DNA from: Alphaproteobacteria bacterium | GTDB lineage: Bacteria > Pseudomonadota > Alphaproteobacteria > Sphingomonadales > Sphingomonadaceae | NCBI GenBank assembly: GCA_018823905.1 | Contig: JAHJHL010000033.1 | Span: forward strand, 31,938-95,937 | Direction: 5' to 3' | DNA: 64,000 bases | Shown: positions 42,407 to 51,337 of the stretch, in pieces | How positions within the stretch are numbered: the first letter of the stretch is position 1 | Layout: the number at the start of each line of letters is the position of its first letter | Position numbers and translations under genes: made by a program | Notes under the pieces: generated by a model | Told to the model about the DNA's origin: nothing | Database searches by the model: none | The model's input: the letters and a program-made list of their open reading frames with translations, nothing else

Positions 42407-43171
42407 ATGAAGGTTCGTATCCTGGGTTGCGGGACGTCGTCGGGGGTGCCGCGGATCGGCAACGACTGGGGGCAGTGCGACCCCGACAATCCGCGCAACC
42501 TGCGCAGCCGGTCCTCGATCCTGATCTCGCTCGGCGGCTTCCGCCTGCTTGTTGACACCAGTCCCGACATGCGGCTGCAACTACTCGATGCCGAGGTCGG
42601 TGTTGTCGATGGCATCATCTGGACCCACGAGCATGCCGACCATTGCCACGGCCTCGACGATCTGCGCCAGATCATGCACCTGCGCGGCTCGCTGGTGCCC
42701 GCCTATGCCCGCAACCATGTGCTCGACACGCTCAAATGGCGCTTCACCTATGCCTTTGCCGGAAACGCCGGTTATCCAGCGTTGGTCGATCCGATCGATT
42801 TGCTCGATCACCAATCGATCGGGCCGATCGAGGTTTCGGCGATCGAAATGCCGCATGGACCGATCAAGGCCAGCGGGCTGATCTTCAGCGATGGTGTCCA
42901 CAAAATCGGTTACGCGACTGATTTTTCAAAGTTTACTGATGAGATGGTCGAGTTTTTCCAAGGCGTCGATCTGTTCGTCATCGATGCGCTGCGCCGCTAT
43001 CCGCACCCGACGCATCCGCATCTGGCGATGACCCTCGCAGCGCTCGAAAAATGCGGCAATCCGCGCGCGATCATCACGCATATGGACAATACGATGGATT
43101 ATGACGACCTTGCAGGCGAATTGCCGCCGGGTGTCGAGCCGGGCTATGACGGGTTGGAGGTGCAGCTATGA
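42407..43171 (+). CDS. MBL-fold metallohydrolase, PhnP-like
   Basis: 254-aa metallo-beta-lactamase-fold hydrolase. Start at 42407 (MKVRILGCGTSSGVPRIG), 13 bp after the tatD stop. IIWTHEHADHCHGLDDLRQI is the HxHxDH metal site and AIITHMDNTMDYDDL a later ligand. The N-terminal GCGTSSGVPR is the PhnP/Lipase-like form. Relatives cleave cyclic phosphates; here the substrate is unknown. Its stop overlaps the small membrane-protein start (ATGA). Confidence 0.9.
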   Translation: MKVRILGCGTSSGVPRIGNDWGQCDPDNPRNLRSRSSILISLGGFRLLVDTSPDMRLQLLDAEVGVVDGIIWTHEHADHCHGLDDLRQIMHLRGSLVPAYARNHVLDTLKWRFTYAFAGNAGYPALVDPIDLLDHQSIGPIEVSAIEMPHGPIKASGLIFSDGVHKIGYATDFSKFTDEMVEFFQGVDLFVIDALRRYPHPTHPHLAMTLAALEKCGNPRAIITHMDNTMDYDDLAGELPPGVEPGYDGLEVQL

Positions 43172-43344
43172 GCGGTGATACGGCGGTGCAGCTGATCTGG
43201 TTTGTCGGCGCGCTGACGCTGGTTGTCAGTTCGCTGCTGGCGCGGCGGTTACCAATGGCCGACTGGCTCAAGATGGGGTTGGCGTGGGCGGCGATTTTTG
43301 GTCTGGTTTTTCTGGTCATCCGGACGTGGCAGATGGTCACCTGA
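43168..43344 (+). CDS. Small two-helix membrane protein, retropepsin-like N-terminal segment
   Basis: 58-aa protein overlapping the previous stop by ATGA. Two hydrophobic helices: VQLIWFVGALTLVVSSLLAR and LAWAAIFGLVFLVIR. It resembles the membrane-anchor part of TIGR02281-type clan AA aspartic proteases of alphaproteobacteria, but the frame stops at 43344 and no protease domain follows. It may be a stand-alone membrane protein. Function unknown. Confidence 0.65.
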   Translation: MSGDTAVQLIWFVGALTLVVSSLLARRLPMADWLKMGLAWAAIFGLVFLVIRTWQMVT

Positions 43345-43431
43345 TCGCCTGGTAATCATATGGTTGAACAAAAGTCGTATGATTCCAACGGCAGGGGGGG
43401 ATCCCCCGTCCCATACATACCACAATTTAAC

Positions 43432-43445
43432 ATAATATATATTAT
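43432..43445. promoter_or_regulatory. AT-rich palindrome upstream of mazG
   Basis: ATAATATATATTAT is a perfect 14-bp palindrome 11 bp before the mazG start, in otherwise GC-rich DNA. It may be part of the promoter or an operator; a regulator cannot be named. A GGGGGATCCCCC palindrome at 43396-43407 lies upstream. Confidence 0.4.
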
Positions 43446-43456
43446 CGGATAAGTCC

Positions 43457-44233
43457 ATGACCGACGCGACGCTTCAGTCCCCCATCGATCGCCTGTTGGC
43501 CGTGATGGCCAAATTGCGCGACCCCGACGGCGGCTGCGAATGGGATCTCGCGCAGAGTTTTGCGACCATCGCCCCCTACACGATCGAAGAAGCCTATGAA
43601 GTCGCCGATGCGATCGCTGGCGGCGACCCTGCGGCGATCTGTGACGAGCTTGGCGACCTGTTGCTGCAAGTTGTCTTCCACAGCCAGATCGCAGCCGACG
43701 ACGGTCTGTTCGGCTTTGACGACGTCGCCACGGCGATCAGCGACAAGATGGAACGCCGCCATCCACACATCTTTGGCGACCACAAGACCGATGACGTCCG
43801 CCAGCAATGGGAACAGATCAAGGAAGATGAACGCGCCGCCGATGGCCCCAAGGGCGCGCTGTCGGGTGTCGCTCTATCCTTGCCCGCCTTGTTGCGTGCC
43901 CAAAAGCTCCAGTCGCGCGCCGCACGCGTGGGCTTCGACTGGCCCGATGTTAACGGTCCGCGCGATAAGATCGCCGAAGAACTGGTCGAAGTTGCCCTCG
44001 CGACTGATCAAGCGGAACGCCACGAAGAGGTCGGCGATCTGCTGCTCGCGGTCGCCAACTACGCACGCCACCTAGGAGTCGATGCAGAAAGCGCGCTGCG
44101 CGATGCCAACATCAAATTCGAACGTCGCTTTGCAGCAATGGAAGATCGCGCAGGTGGAAGCCTGGCGGGCCTGTCGCTCGACGAACAGGAAGCCCATTGG
44201 GTCGCGGTCAAGGCGTCGGAGCGTCGTCCGTAG
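43457..44233 (+). CDS. mazG: Nucleoside triphosphate pyrophosphohydrolase
   Basis: 258-aa MazG that hydrolyses NTPs to NMPs and may act in nucleotide-pool cleaning. The first MazG domain has YTIEEAYEVADAIAGGD and DELGDLLLQVVFHSQIA, and the second has EELVEVALATDQAERHEEVG with LLAVANYARHLGVD. The E-x-x-E and E-x-x-D helices are intact. It runs convergent to hflX and their 3' ends overlap by 26 bp. Its start follows an AT-rich palindrome; a good ribosome-binding site is not obvious. Confidence 0.95.
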   Translation: MTDATLQSPIDRLLAVMAKLRDPDGGCEWDLAQSFATIAPYTIEEAYEVADAIAGGDPAAICDELGDLLLQVVFHSQIAADDGLFGFDDVATAISDKMERRHPHIFGDHKTDDVRQQWEQIKEDERAADGPKGALSGVALSLPALLRAQKLQSRAARVGFDWPDVNGPRDKIAEELVEVALATDQAERHEEVGDLLLAVANYARHLGVDAESALRDANIKFERRFAAMEDRAGGSLAGLSLDEQEAHWVAVKASERRP

Positions 44234-45497
44234 GCCACAGCCGCTCAAACCGCGCGCTGTCGGCGGGATCGAGCCGGACCGTCAGCACATGCCCCTCACC
44301 CTCAGGCTCATCCGCCAGCACCTCGCCGCGCGCGTGAAGCCACGCCGCCGCTTCGCCGTCCTGATAGTCGAGGTAAATCCGCTGGACCTTGTGCAGTGCG
44401 GTCAGCTGCGACGCCATCAACACGCGCGCAGCTTCGACGCCTTCGCCCGTCGCCGCGGACATGACTGCGACGTCAGAACGGCGCGCCGCTATTTCCTCAA
44501 TCGCGGCGCGACCATCGGCGTCCGCGGTATCGATCTTGTTCCAGATTTCTATCTGGGGGATCACGGGCGCCGCGTCGCCCTCCCCGTCATCCTGCGGCCC
44601 ATTGACGCCGAGCGAGCTTAGGATCGCGCGAACATCGTCATATTGCGCGTCGCTGTCGGGATGGACGATGTCGCGGACATGGACGATCAGGTCGGCCGTC
44701 GTGACCTCTTCGAGCGTCGCGCGGAACGCCGCGACCAGTTCGGTGGGCAGGTCCGATACAAATCCGACGGTATCGGACAGGATCGCCTTGTCGATTCCGG
44801 GTAGCCTTATCTCGCGCATCGTCGGATCTAGCGTGGCGAACAGCATATCTTCCGCCATGACGTCACTGCCCGTCAACCGATTGAAAAACGTCGATTTACC
44901 CGCGTTGGTATAACCGACAAGCGCGACCACCGGCCATGGCGCGCGCTGACGCTTCGCTCGCTGAAGCTGGCGCGTGCGCCGCGCGTCGTCGAGCGACCGG
45001 CGGATGCGCGCCATCCGGTTGCGGATCATCCGCCGGTCGGCTTCAATCTGCGTTTCGCCGGGGCCGCCGAGGAAGCCGAAGCCGCCGCGCTGGCGTTCGA
45101 GGTGGGTCCAGCTGCGCACCAGCCGCCCGGCCTGATAATCAAGATGCGCCAGCTCGACCTGTAACCGCCCCTCGGCGGTCGCAGCGCGCTCGCCAAAGAT
45201 TTCGAGGATCAGCCCGGTGCGGTCGATCACTTTTGTGCCAAAGGCGGTTTCCAGATTGCGCTGCTGGATAGGGCTGAGCGCCGCATCGACGACAACCAAC
45301 TGGACACCGTGCTTTTCGATGTCGGGCGTAATGGCTTCGATCTGCCCGACGCCCAGGAGCGTGGCAGCGCGCGTCTGGCGCAGCCGCAAGGTGTGGACCG
45401 CAACCACGTCGAGCCCGATCGCCAGAGCAAGTCCCCGCGCCTCATCGGCGCGCGCGTCAAGGTCGCGCGTCAGCCGCTGGCTATGCCACTCAGGCAC
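44208..45497 (-). CDS. hflX: GTPase HflX
   Basis: 429-aa ribosome-associated GTPase that can split stalled ribosomes. The N-terminal domain has [20 protein letters not shown]. The conserved [19 protein letters not shown] precedes the helical part ([18 protein letters not shown]). The G domain has [20 protein letters not shown] (G1), [10 protein letters not shown] (G3) and [10 protein letters not shown] (G4). It follows hfq on the same strand with 59 bp between, the usual hfq-hflX order. Confidence 0.95.
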   Translation of the reverse strand: MPEWHSQRLTRDLDARADEARGLALAIGLDVVAVHTLRLRQTRAATLLGVGQIEAITPDIEKHGVQLVVVDAALSPIQQRNLETAFGTKVIDRTGLILEIFGERAATAEGRLQVELAHLDYQAGRLVRSWTHLERQRGGFGFLGGPGETQIEADRRMIRNRMARIRRSLDDARRTRQLQRAKRQRAPWPVVALVGYTNAGKSTFFNRLTGSDVMAEDMLFATLDPTMREIRLPGIDKAILSDTVGFVSDLPTELVAAFRATLEEVTTADLIVHVRDIVHPDSDAQYDDVRAILSSLGVNGPQDDGEGDAAPVIPQIEIWNKIDTADADGRAAIEEIAARRSDVAVMSAATGEGVEAARVLMASQLTALHKVQRIYLDYQDGEAAAWLHARGEVLADEPEGEGHVLTVRLDPADSARFERLWPTDDAPTP

Positions 45498-45556
45498 GAC
45501 GAGGAGCGCGGCGGCGCCGCGGGTGACTTCTTCTGGACTGTCAATAATCGAGGCGA

Positions 45557-46057
45557 TCAGGCGTTGTCCGCTTCTGCGTCCGGCTCGCTATCGGTCAGGT
45601 TGATCGGGCCGTTCGGCTGCACCGTCGAAATGGCGTGCTTATAAACGAGCTGCACCTGCCGCTCGCGCTCGAGCAACATGCAGAACAGGTCAAAGGCGAC
45701 GATATCGCCCTGCAACATCACCCCGTTGACCAGGAACATCGTCACCGATTCATCGGATTTGCGCACTGCGTTCAAGAATACGTCTTGCAACGCCTTGCCC
45801 TTGCTGGCCGGCGCATCGCGCAAATTGCCGCCGAGCAGCGACAGGTCGAAGTCGTGCGAAGGCATCACTGTCGAGATCGCATGTTTGTAAACCAGCTGCG
45901 ACTGGCCATCGCGGCGCAGCAGCAACGAGAAGTTGTCAAACCAGGTGATGATGCCCTGAAGCTTCACCCCTTTGACCAGGAACATCGTTACCGGGGTTTT
46001 GCTCTTACGTAGCGCGTTGAGAAAAATATCCTGGAGATTCTGGTTCTTATCGGACAC
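45557..46057 (-). CDS. hfq: RNA chaperone Hfq with two Sm domains in tandem
   Basis: 166-aa protein, about twice the usual Hfq length. Two complete Hfq/Sm cores are seen: residues about 7-66 ([20 protein letters not shown], Sm2 motif YKHAIST at 57-63) and about 88-148 ([27 protein letters not shown] at 139-145). A linker of about 20 residues joins them, and the tail is acidic. Three chains could give the six-domain ring made by ordinary Hfq. Tandem Hfq is, to my knowledge, reported for sphingomonads. It lies downstream of ntrX, with hflX after it, so it belongs to the ntr-hfq-hflX cluster. Confidence 0.95.
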   Translation of the reverse strand: MSDKNQNLQDIFLNALRKSKTPVTMFLVKGVKLQGIITWFDNFSLLLRRDGQSQLVYKHAISTVMPSHDFDLSLLGGNLRDAPASKGKALQDVFLNAVRKSDESVTMFLVNGVMLQGDIVAFDLFCMLLERERQVQLVYKHAISTVQPNGPINLTDSEPDAEADNA

Positions 46058-46173
46058 ATTTGCCTCCTGTTTTTGGCGGTACGACCGCGGGTATGCGCCG
46101 GTTTTCCGGCTTTAAGACCTTCTTATTCGCATCAATATGCGGCAAAGCTTGCGCAAGGTCTAGCGCAAAGCCT

Positions 46174-47553
46174 TTACCCCTCGCCGTCGGAACTCTCGGT
46201 GAGGCCCAAAAGTTTCAGTTTTCGGTGCAATGCCGAACGCTCCATGCCGATAAAGGTCGCGGTGCGCGAAATATTGCCCGAAAACCGGTTGATCTGTATC
46301 CGCAGATATTCGCGCTCAAAATTCTCGCGCGCTTCTTTCAGCGGGATCGCGGTGATCGATTCCGAATTGGGCAGGATGTCGGCTCCGCCACGCACCAACT
46401 CACTCGGCAGCATATCGGCATCGATCCGCGCCAGCCGGTCGCTCGGCGCCAGGATCATCACGCGCTCGATCACATTGCGCAGCTCGCGGACATTGCCCGG
46501 CCACTCATGCGCCTGCAAGGCCGCCATCGCTTCCGAACTGATCTCGGGCGGTGGCACCCGGCGGTCGGCGGCGTAGCGACGGATATAATGGTCGCAGAGG
46601 CTGGCTATGTCGTCGCGCCTCTCGCGCAGCGGCGGGATGTGCACGGGTACGACGTTGAGGCGATAATAAAGATCCTCGCGAAAGCGGCTCTCAGCGATTT
46701 CGGTCGTCAGGTCGCGTGCCGAGCCCGAAATAATCCGCACATCGACGCGGATCATCGTCCGCCCGCCAACCCGCGTAAAGCTCTGGTCGGTCAGCACCCG
46801 CAGGATTTTGCCCTGCGTCGTCAGCGGCATGTCGGCGACCTCGTCGAGGAACAAGGTGCCGCCGTGCGCCTGTTCGAGCAACCCGACGCGAATCGCGCCG
46901 TCGTCGCTTTCGGACCCGAACAATTCGGTTTCGACCGTTTCCGGGTCCATGCGCGCCGACGAAATCACGCGGAAGGGCGCATTGTGTCGCCCGCTCCACC
47001 CGTGCAGCACGCGCGCGGCGACTTCCTTGCCGACCCCCGCAGCACCGGTGATCAGCACCCGGCTGCCGGTCCCCGCCACACGCTTCAGCGTAGCGCGGAC
47101 ATTGTTGATCGAAGCACTGGTCCCGGTCAGCTCATCCGACGGCCCCGCCTTTTCACGCAGCTGCTCATATTCGAATTTCAGCCGTTCGCTTTCGGTCGCG
47201 CGCGCCACTAGGTGGAGCAGGCGCGATGCCTCGAAAGGCTTTTCGATGAAATCATAAGCACCGCGGCGGATGGCCGCGACGGCGGTGTCGAGCCCACCAT
47301 GACCCGAAATGACGATGATCGGCAGTGTCGGGTCGAACGCCTTGATCGCCTCAACCAGCCCCAGCCCGTCGAGCCGCGATCCCTGCAACCAGACATCGAT
47401 TAGCGCCAGCGACGGCCGCCGCTGGCGGATCGCTTCGAGCGCGGAATCGCTGTCAGAGGCAATGCGCGCCTCATAACCTTCGTCTTCCATGACGCCGGCG
47501 ACGAGGTCGCAAATGTCGCGCTCGTCGTCGACAATCAGAATATCAAGCGCCAT
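46174..47553 (-). CDS. ntrX: Response regulator NtrX (sigma-54-type, lacking GAFTGA)
   Basis: 459-aa response regulator partner of NtrY. The receiver domain has ILIVDDERDICDLVAGVME with phosphoacceptor D53. The AAA+ domain has ITGAAGVGKEVAARVLHG (Walker A) and HGGTLFLDEVADMPLTTQ (Walker B). The place where activators have GAFTGA reads ELFGSESDDGAIRVGLLEQA, so the sigma-54 contact loop is missing. A Fis-type helix-turn-helix is at the C-terminus (ISRTATFIGMERSALHRKLK). It overlaps ntrY by 11 bp. It may regulate sigma-70 promoters in redox, nitrogen or envelope control. Confidence 0.95.
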   Translation of the reverse strand: MALDILIVDDERDICDLVAGVMEDEGYEARIASDSDSALEAIRQRRPSLALIDVWLQGSRLDGLGLVEAIKAFDPTLPIIVISGHGGLDTAVAAIRRGAYDFIEKPFEASRLLHLVARATESERLKFEYEQLREKAGPSDELTGTSASINNVRATLKRVAGTGSRVLITGAAGVGKEVAARVLHGWSGRHNAPFRVISSARMDPETVETELFGSESDDGAIRVGLLEQAHGGTLFLDEVADMPLTTQGKILRVLTDQSFTRVGGRTMIRVDVRIISGSARDLTTEIAESRFREDLYYRLNVVPVHIPPLRERRDDIASLCDHYIRRYAADRRVPPPEISSEAMAALQAHEWPGNVRELRNVIERVMILAPSDRLARIDADMLPSELVRGGADILPNSESITAIPLKEARENFEREYLRIQINRFSGNISRTATFIGMERSALHRKLKLLGLTESSDGEG

Positions 47554-49834
47554 TTTCTTCCCTGTCCTGTCGGTTGCGGATCCGCCCCGGAACCGATTCT
47601 GCGTACCCCATGCTTGTTTCGTCGCCTTTCCCTGCCAATCCTTGCAGCCGGTCAGGATGAAGCGTCAGCGTGACGCACGTCCCCTGCCCCGCCGGATTGT
47701 CCGAAAACTCCAACTCGCCATAATGCTGCTCGACGATCTTTTTCACGATCGCGAGGCCCAATCCGGTGCCGCCCTGCCGCGTCGTCATATAGGGTTCGGC
47801 GATGGTATCGCGCGCCTGTGGCAAGCCGATCCCGTCGTCGGCAACACGGATCAGGATTTCACCGTGCGGCCCGCTAGCCAGCTCGGCATTGATATGTCCG
47901 ATAGGCGTTGATTCCGAATTTTTCGAATTTTCTTCAATCGCTTCTACCGCGTTTTTAACAATGTTCGTCATGGCCTGTGACAGGAGGCGGCGATCGCAAA
48001 CCAGCGGTTCGATCCCGTCGGGCGTTTTCACCGTAAAGACGATATCGGGTTTGGCGACCTCGAACAGGAACACCGCTTGCCGCAATATGTCCCGCACATC
48101 CTCCACTCCAAACGTCGGCTTCGGCATCCGGGCAAAGCTGGAAAATTCGTCGACCATCCTCCGCATGTCGTGAACCTGACGGATCACGGTATCGGTCAAT
48201 TTCTTGAAGGTCGCACCGTCGCCCTCAATCTTGTCGCCGAACCGGCGTTGGAGGCGCTCGGCAGCAAGTTGGATCGGGGTCAGCGGATTCTTGATCTCAT
48301 GCGCGATGCGCCGCGCAACATCGGACCAGGCGGCGCGCCGCTGATCGAGCAATTGCTGCGTAATATCCTCGAAACTCAGGACAAAGCCGTCGCCTTGCGC
48401 AACTGCTTTGGCAGCAAGCGTGGCAGGCTCCGCGTCGGGACGGGCCAATTGCACGATCGCCTCGCGCTCGTCACCGATCAGCAACTGCGCCAGTTCGGGC
48501 GCGACCTCAGCCAAAGGCCGTCCGGTCAGACAGTCGGTCGACTGGCAAATCAGCCGTTCGGCTGCGGCGTTGGCGAGCTGGATTCGGTGATCGGCATCGA
48601 CCGAAATCACCGCCGACGAGACCCCGCTGAGCACCGCCTCGATAAAGCTGCGCCGTGCCTCGAGCTGTTCGTTGACGCTGACCAGCGCCCCAGTCTGCCC
48701 CTCCAACTGCTCGGTCATCCGGTTAAAGGCGCGGGTCAGCACCGAAATCTCGTCATCGCGCGCCGGCGGCGTCACGCGCACCGACAGATCACCGCCAGCC
48801 GCGGTGCGCGTCGCGCCGATCAGCGTCCCGAGCGGCCGCACAATGCGGTCGGCAACCACGATGGCCGCGATCACAGCGAGAGCGAGAAGGAGGAGCGAAC
48901 CCAAGTAAAGGGCGCCGTTGAATTGCAACTGCAACAGCTGTGATCGGTCAAACAGCGCATTGTAGTCTGCGAGCACCGCCCCTGCCCGAGCTGATTGCTG
49001 GAAGCCAGGCACATTTGTGTCGCGTGAGGCATATACATAGGCTCTTCCGGTCCCCGGCAACCGTGCGGCAGCTTCGATCCGGTTTGCTTGGCGGACCACA
49101 ACAACGTCTTCACCGGCATCAAGGCGTTGGACCATCTCTGAATTCAAACGGTTTTCCGCGGAGCGATCGTCGGGATCGATAGCTGCAGCCGTGCGCGCTA
49201 CGCCGTCTTTTCCGATTTCAATGACAGCCGATTCGTTAAGGCTGCGAACGACCACCTGTTGCAGATAATAACTTGAGAAATTTGCGCTATTTATAGGAAA
49301 AACAGTCAGGCGGTTTCCCAGATCTTGGGCCATCGCGAATGTGTTGTCGCCGACTTGCCGTTGGTTCTCTTGATAGTAACCTTCCGCCAGATTTGCGGCA
49401 TTCTCAAACATACCGCGCGATTTGTCAGAGAACCAGAAATCCACACCAAACTGAAACAGCAGCGACGCAAAGATCACGACGAGCAAGGTCGGCGCAGCAG
49501 CAATCAGCGAAAACAGCGCGACAAGTCGAACGTGGAGGCGCCCATTGCCTCCCTCCATCGAACGAACCGCCCGGGCGCGCGCTATTCGACTGCCGATCAG
49601 CACGATCAGCGCCATTGCCGGTACGAGATTCGCGATCATGATCGCCGCGACCAGCGCAGGTGTGAGCAAGCGCTCGCTTTGCGCATCGCCGGTGACAAAG
49701 ATGTAAGTTGCGATGCCGATGCTGACGATGAGCGCCAGCGTATAATATTCGGGCGCGCCAAAGCGCCAGAAGCCCAGGCGCGCGTCCTGATCGGCGGAGT
49801 CGGTGTCGTGAGTCAGGGGAGCCGCGTGCGCCAT
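47543..49834 (-). CDS. ntrY: Sensor histidine kinase NtrY
   Basis: Membrane-bound kinase of about 763 aa. The frame opens at 49873, but the ATG at 49834 (MAHAAPLTHD) is as likely. Three or four N-terminal membrane segments (YYTLALIVSIGIATYIFV, LVPAMALIVLIGS, LVALFSLIAAAPTLLVVIF) surround a periplasmic region. A further membrane segment (LYLGSLLLLALAVIAAIVVA), a HAMP domain (RIVRPLGTLIGATRTAAGGD), a PAS domain (VSSAVISVDADHRIQLANAA), the phospho-His motif [20 protein letters not shown] and an ATPase domain (ADDGIGLPQARDT, GGTGLGLAIVKK) follow. It is upstream of ntrX and downstream of ntrC. Confidence 0.94.
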   Translation of the reverse strand: MAHAAPLTHDTDSADQDARLGFWRFGAPEYYTLALIVSIGIATYIFVTGDAQSERLLTPALVAAIMIANLVPAMALIVLIGSRIARARAVRSMEGGNGRLHVRLVALFSLIAAAPTLLVVIFASLLFQFGVDFWFSDKSRGMFENAANLAEGYYQENQRQVGDNTFAMAQDLGNRLTVFPINSANFSSYYLQQVVVRSLNESAVIEIGKDGVARTAAAIDPDDRSAENRLNSEMVQRLDAGEDVVVVRQANRIEAAARLPGTGRAYVYASRDTNVPGFQQSARAGAVLADYNALFDRSQLLQLQFNGALYLGSLLLLALAVIAAIVVADRIVRPLGTLIGATRTAAGGDLSVRVTPPARDDEISVLTRAFNRMTEQLEGQTGALVSVNEQLEARRSFIEAVLSGVSSAVISVDADHRIQLANAAAERLICQSTDCLTGRPLAEVAPELAQLLIGDEREAIVQLARPDAEPATLAAKAVAQGDGFVLSFEDITQQLLDQRRAAWSDVARRIAHEIKNPLTPIQLAAERLQRRFGDKIEGDGATFKKLTDTVIRQVHDMRRMVDEFSSFARMPKPTFGVEDVRDILRQAVFLFEVAKPDIVFTVKTPDGIEPLVCDRRLLSQAMTNIVKNAVEAIEENSKNSESTPIGHINAELASGPHGEILIRVADDGIGLPQARDTIAEPYMTTRQGGTGLGLAIVKKIVEQHYGELEFSDNPAGQGTCVTLTLHPDRLQGLAGKGDETSMGYAESVPGRIRNRQDREENGA

Positions 49835-49927
49835 TGTTGCTATGCTACGACAAACCTGTTGCATAGAAAACACACAAACTGCGCTGGGGCCGGTCGAGCG
49901 CCGCTATTTTGAGCTAGTTGCCGTCAT

Positions 49928-51337
49928 TCAAGGATTCGTGGGATCGATATCCAGCTGCCCCAGACGCTTGCGCAGCGTATTGCGGTTGATGCCGAGCCGC
50001 CTCGCGGCTTCCAGTTGATTGCCGCGAACATCGCGTAGGACGCGGCGAAACAGCGCGGCTTCGACGATCGCTTCGAGTTGACCGTGGAGTTCGCCATCGG
50101 GCGCATCGCTCGCCATCTGCTCGCGCGCCCAATCATCAACCGCCCGCGCGATCAGGTCGGCGGGAGCCTCCGCACCGCCGCCTTCGCCATTTTCGTGCAA
50201 CACCGTTTCGACATCGCGCACGGTCACGACCGTATCACGCGACAGCACCGCCAGCCGCTGAACGACATTGCCAAGCTCGCGGACGTTCCCCGGCCAGTCA
50301 TAGCGTTCGAGCCACTGCATTGCGTCAGGCGCGAACTGGCGGTCGGGGAGACCTGACGCACGCCCCGCGTCGACAAAATGGCGCACCAGCGCCGCGATGT
50401 CGCTGCGGCGATCGCGCAGCGGCGGCAGCGTCACCGGGATGACGTTGAGGCGGTAAAACAGATCCTCGCGGAAGCGGCCATCGGCCACGAGCGTCCGCAT
50501 GTCGCGGTGGGTCGCAGCGATGACGCGGACGTCGGCGCGCAACGCCTGATTGCCGCCGACGGTGGAATATTCGTTGCTCTGCAGGACACGGAGCAGCCGC
50601 GTCTGCGCCTCAAGCGGCATGTCGCCGATTTCGTCGAGGAACAAGGTTCCGCCCGCCGCTTGCTCGAAACGTCCCGCGTTACGGCTATGCGCGCCTGTAA
50701 AGGCGCCCTTTTCGTGGCCAAACAGCTCGGCCTCGATCAGTTCGCGCGGGATCGCGGCCATGTTGATCGCCACGAATGGCCCCGCCCGGCGCAGCCCGGT
50801 CGCGTGGATCGCGCGTGCGACAACCTCCTTGCCGGTTCCCGATTCGCCGAGGATCAGCACCGCCAAGTCATTCGATGCGAGGCGCGCTATGGTCCGATAG
50901 ACGGCCTGCATCGCGGGCGCGCGACCGACCAGCCCGTGACTGTCCGCCTGCGCCGGATCGGTGCCGGTCATTGGCTCGGACCTTCGTTGCAACGCGGCGC
51001 GAACGCTCGCGGTCAGTTCGTCCAGATCGAACGGCTTGGGCAGATAGTCATAACTGCCGATCCCGGTCGCGCGCACCGCGGTGTCGAGCGTGTTCTGCGC
51101 CGACAGCACGATCACCGGTGTGCCGGCATCCACCCGCAACGAGTCGATGCCGTCACCATCGGGCAGCACGACATCGGTAATGATCAGGTCGGGGCTGTGG
51201 TCGGCAAGCCAGGCGTTGCGTTCGGCGATGCTGCCCACCGACGCAAAATGCGCGCATTCGCCGATCAGCGTCTCGCGAATGATCATCGCGATTGCGGAGT
51301 CATCCTCGACCAGCAGGATCGTCCTGGCGCTGCTCAT
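49928..51337 (-). CDS. ntrC: Nitrogen regulation response regulator NtrC
   Basis: 469-aa sigma-54 activator. The ATG at 51337 overlaps the ntrB stop (ATGA), so it is preferred to the frame start at 51388. The receiver domain is ILLVEDDSAIAMIIRETLIG with the SPDLIITDVVLPDGDG acceptor. The AAA+ domain has LILGESGTGKEVVARAIHAT, ELFGHEKGAFTGAHSRNAGR (intact GAFTGA), and GGTLFLDEIGDMPLEAQTR. The C-terminal Fis-type helix-turn-helix is NQLEAARRLGINRNTLRKRL. It controls nitrogen-assimilation promoters on phosphorylation by NtrB. Confidence 0.96.
   Translation of the reverse strand: MSSARTILLVEDDSAIAMIIRETLIGECAHFASVGSIAERNAWLADHSPDLIITDVVLPDGDGIDSLRVDAGTPVIVLSAQNTLDTAVRATGIGSYDYLPKPFDLDELTASVRAALQRRSEPMTGTDPAQADSHGLVGRAPAMQAVYRTIARLASNDLAVLILGESGTGKEVVARAIHATGLRRAGPFVAINMAAIPRELIEAELFGHEKGAFTGAHSRNAGRFEQAAGGTLFLDEIGDMPLEAQTRLLRVLQSNEYSTVGGNQALRADVRVIAATHRDMRTLVADGRFREDLFYRLNVIPVTLPPLRDRRSDIAALVRHFVDAGRASGLPDRQFAPDAMQWLERYDWPGNVRELGNVVQRLAVLSRDTVVTVRDVETVLHENGEGGGAEAPADLIARAVDDWAREQMASDAPDGELHGQLEAIVEAALFRRVLRDVRGNQLEAARRLGINRNTLRKRLGQLDIDPTNP

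Noticed and set aside
41467-42675. 402-aa minus-strand frame opposite metG, tatD and the MBL gene
   Set aside because: Antisense shadow; the three + strand genes have complete catalytic motifs.
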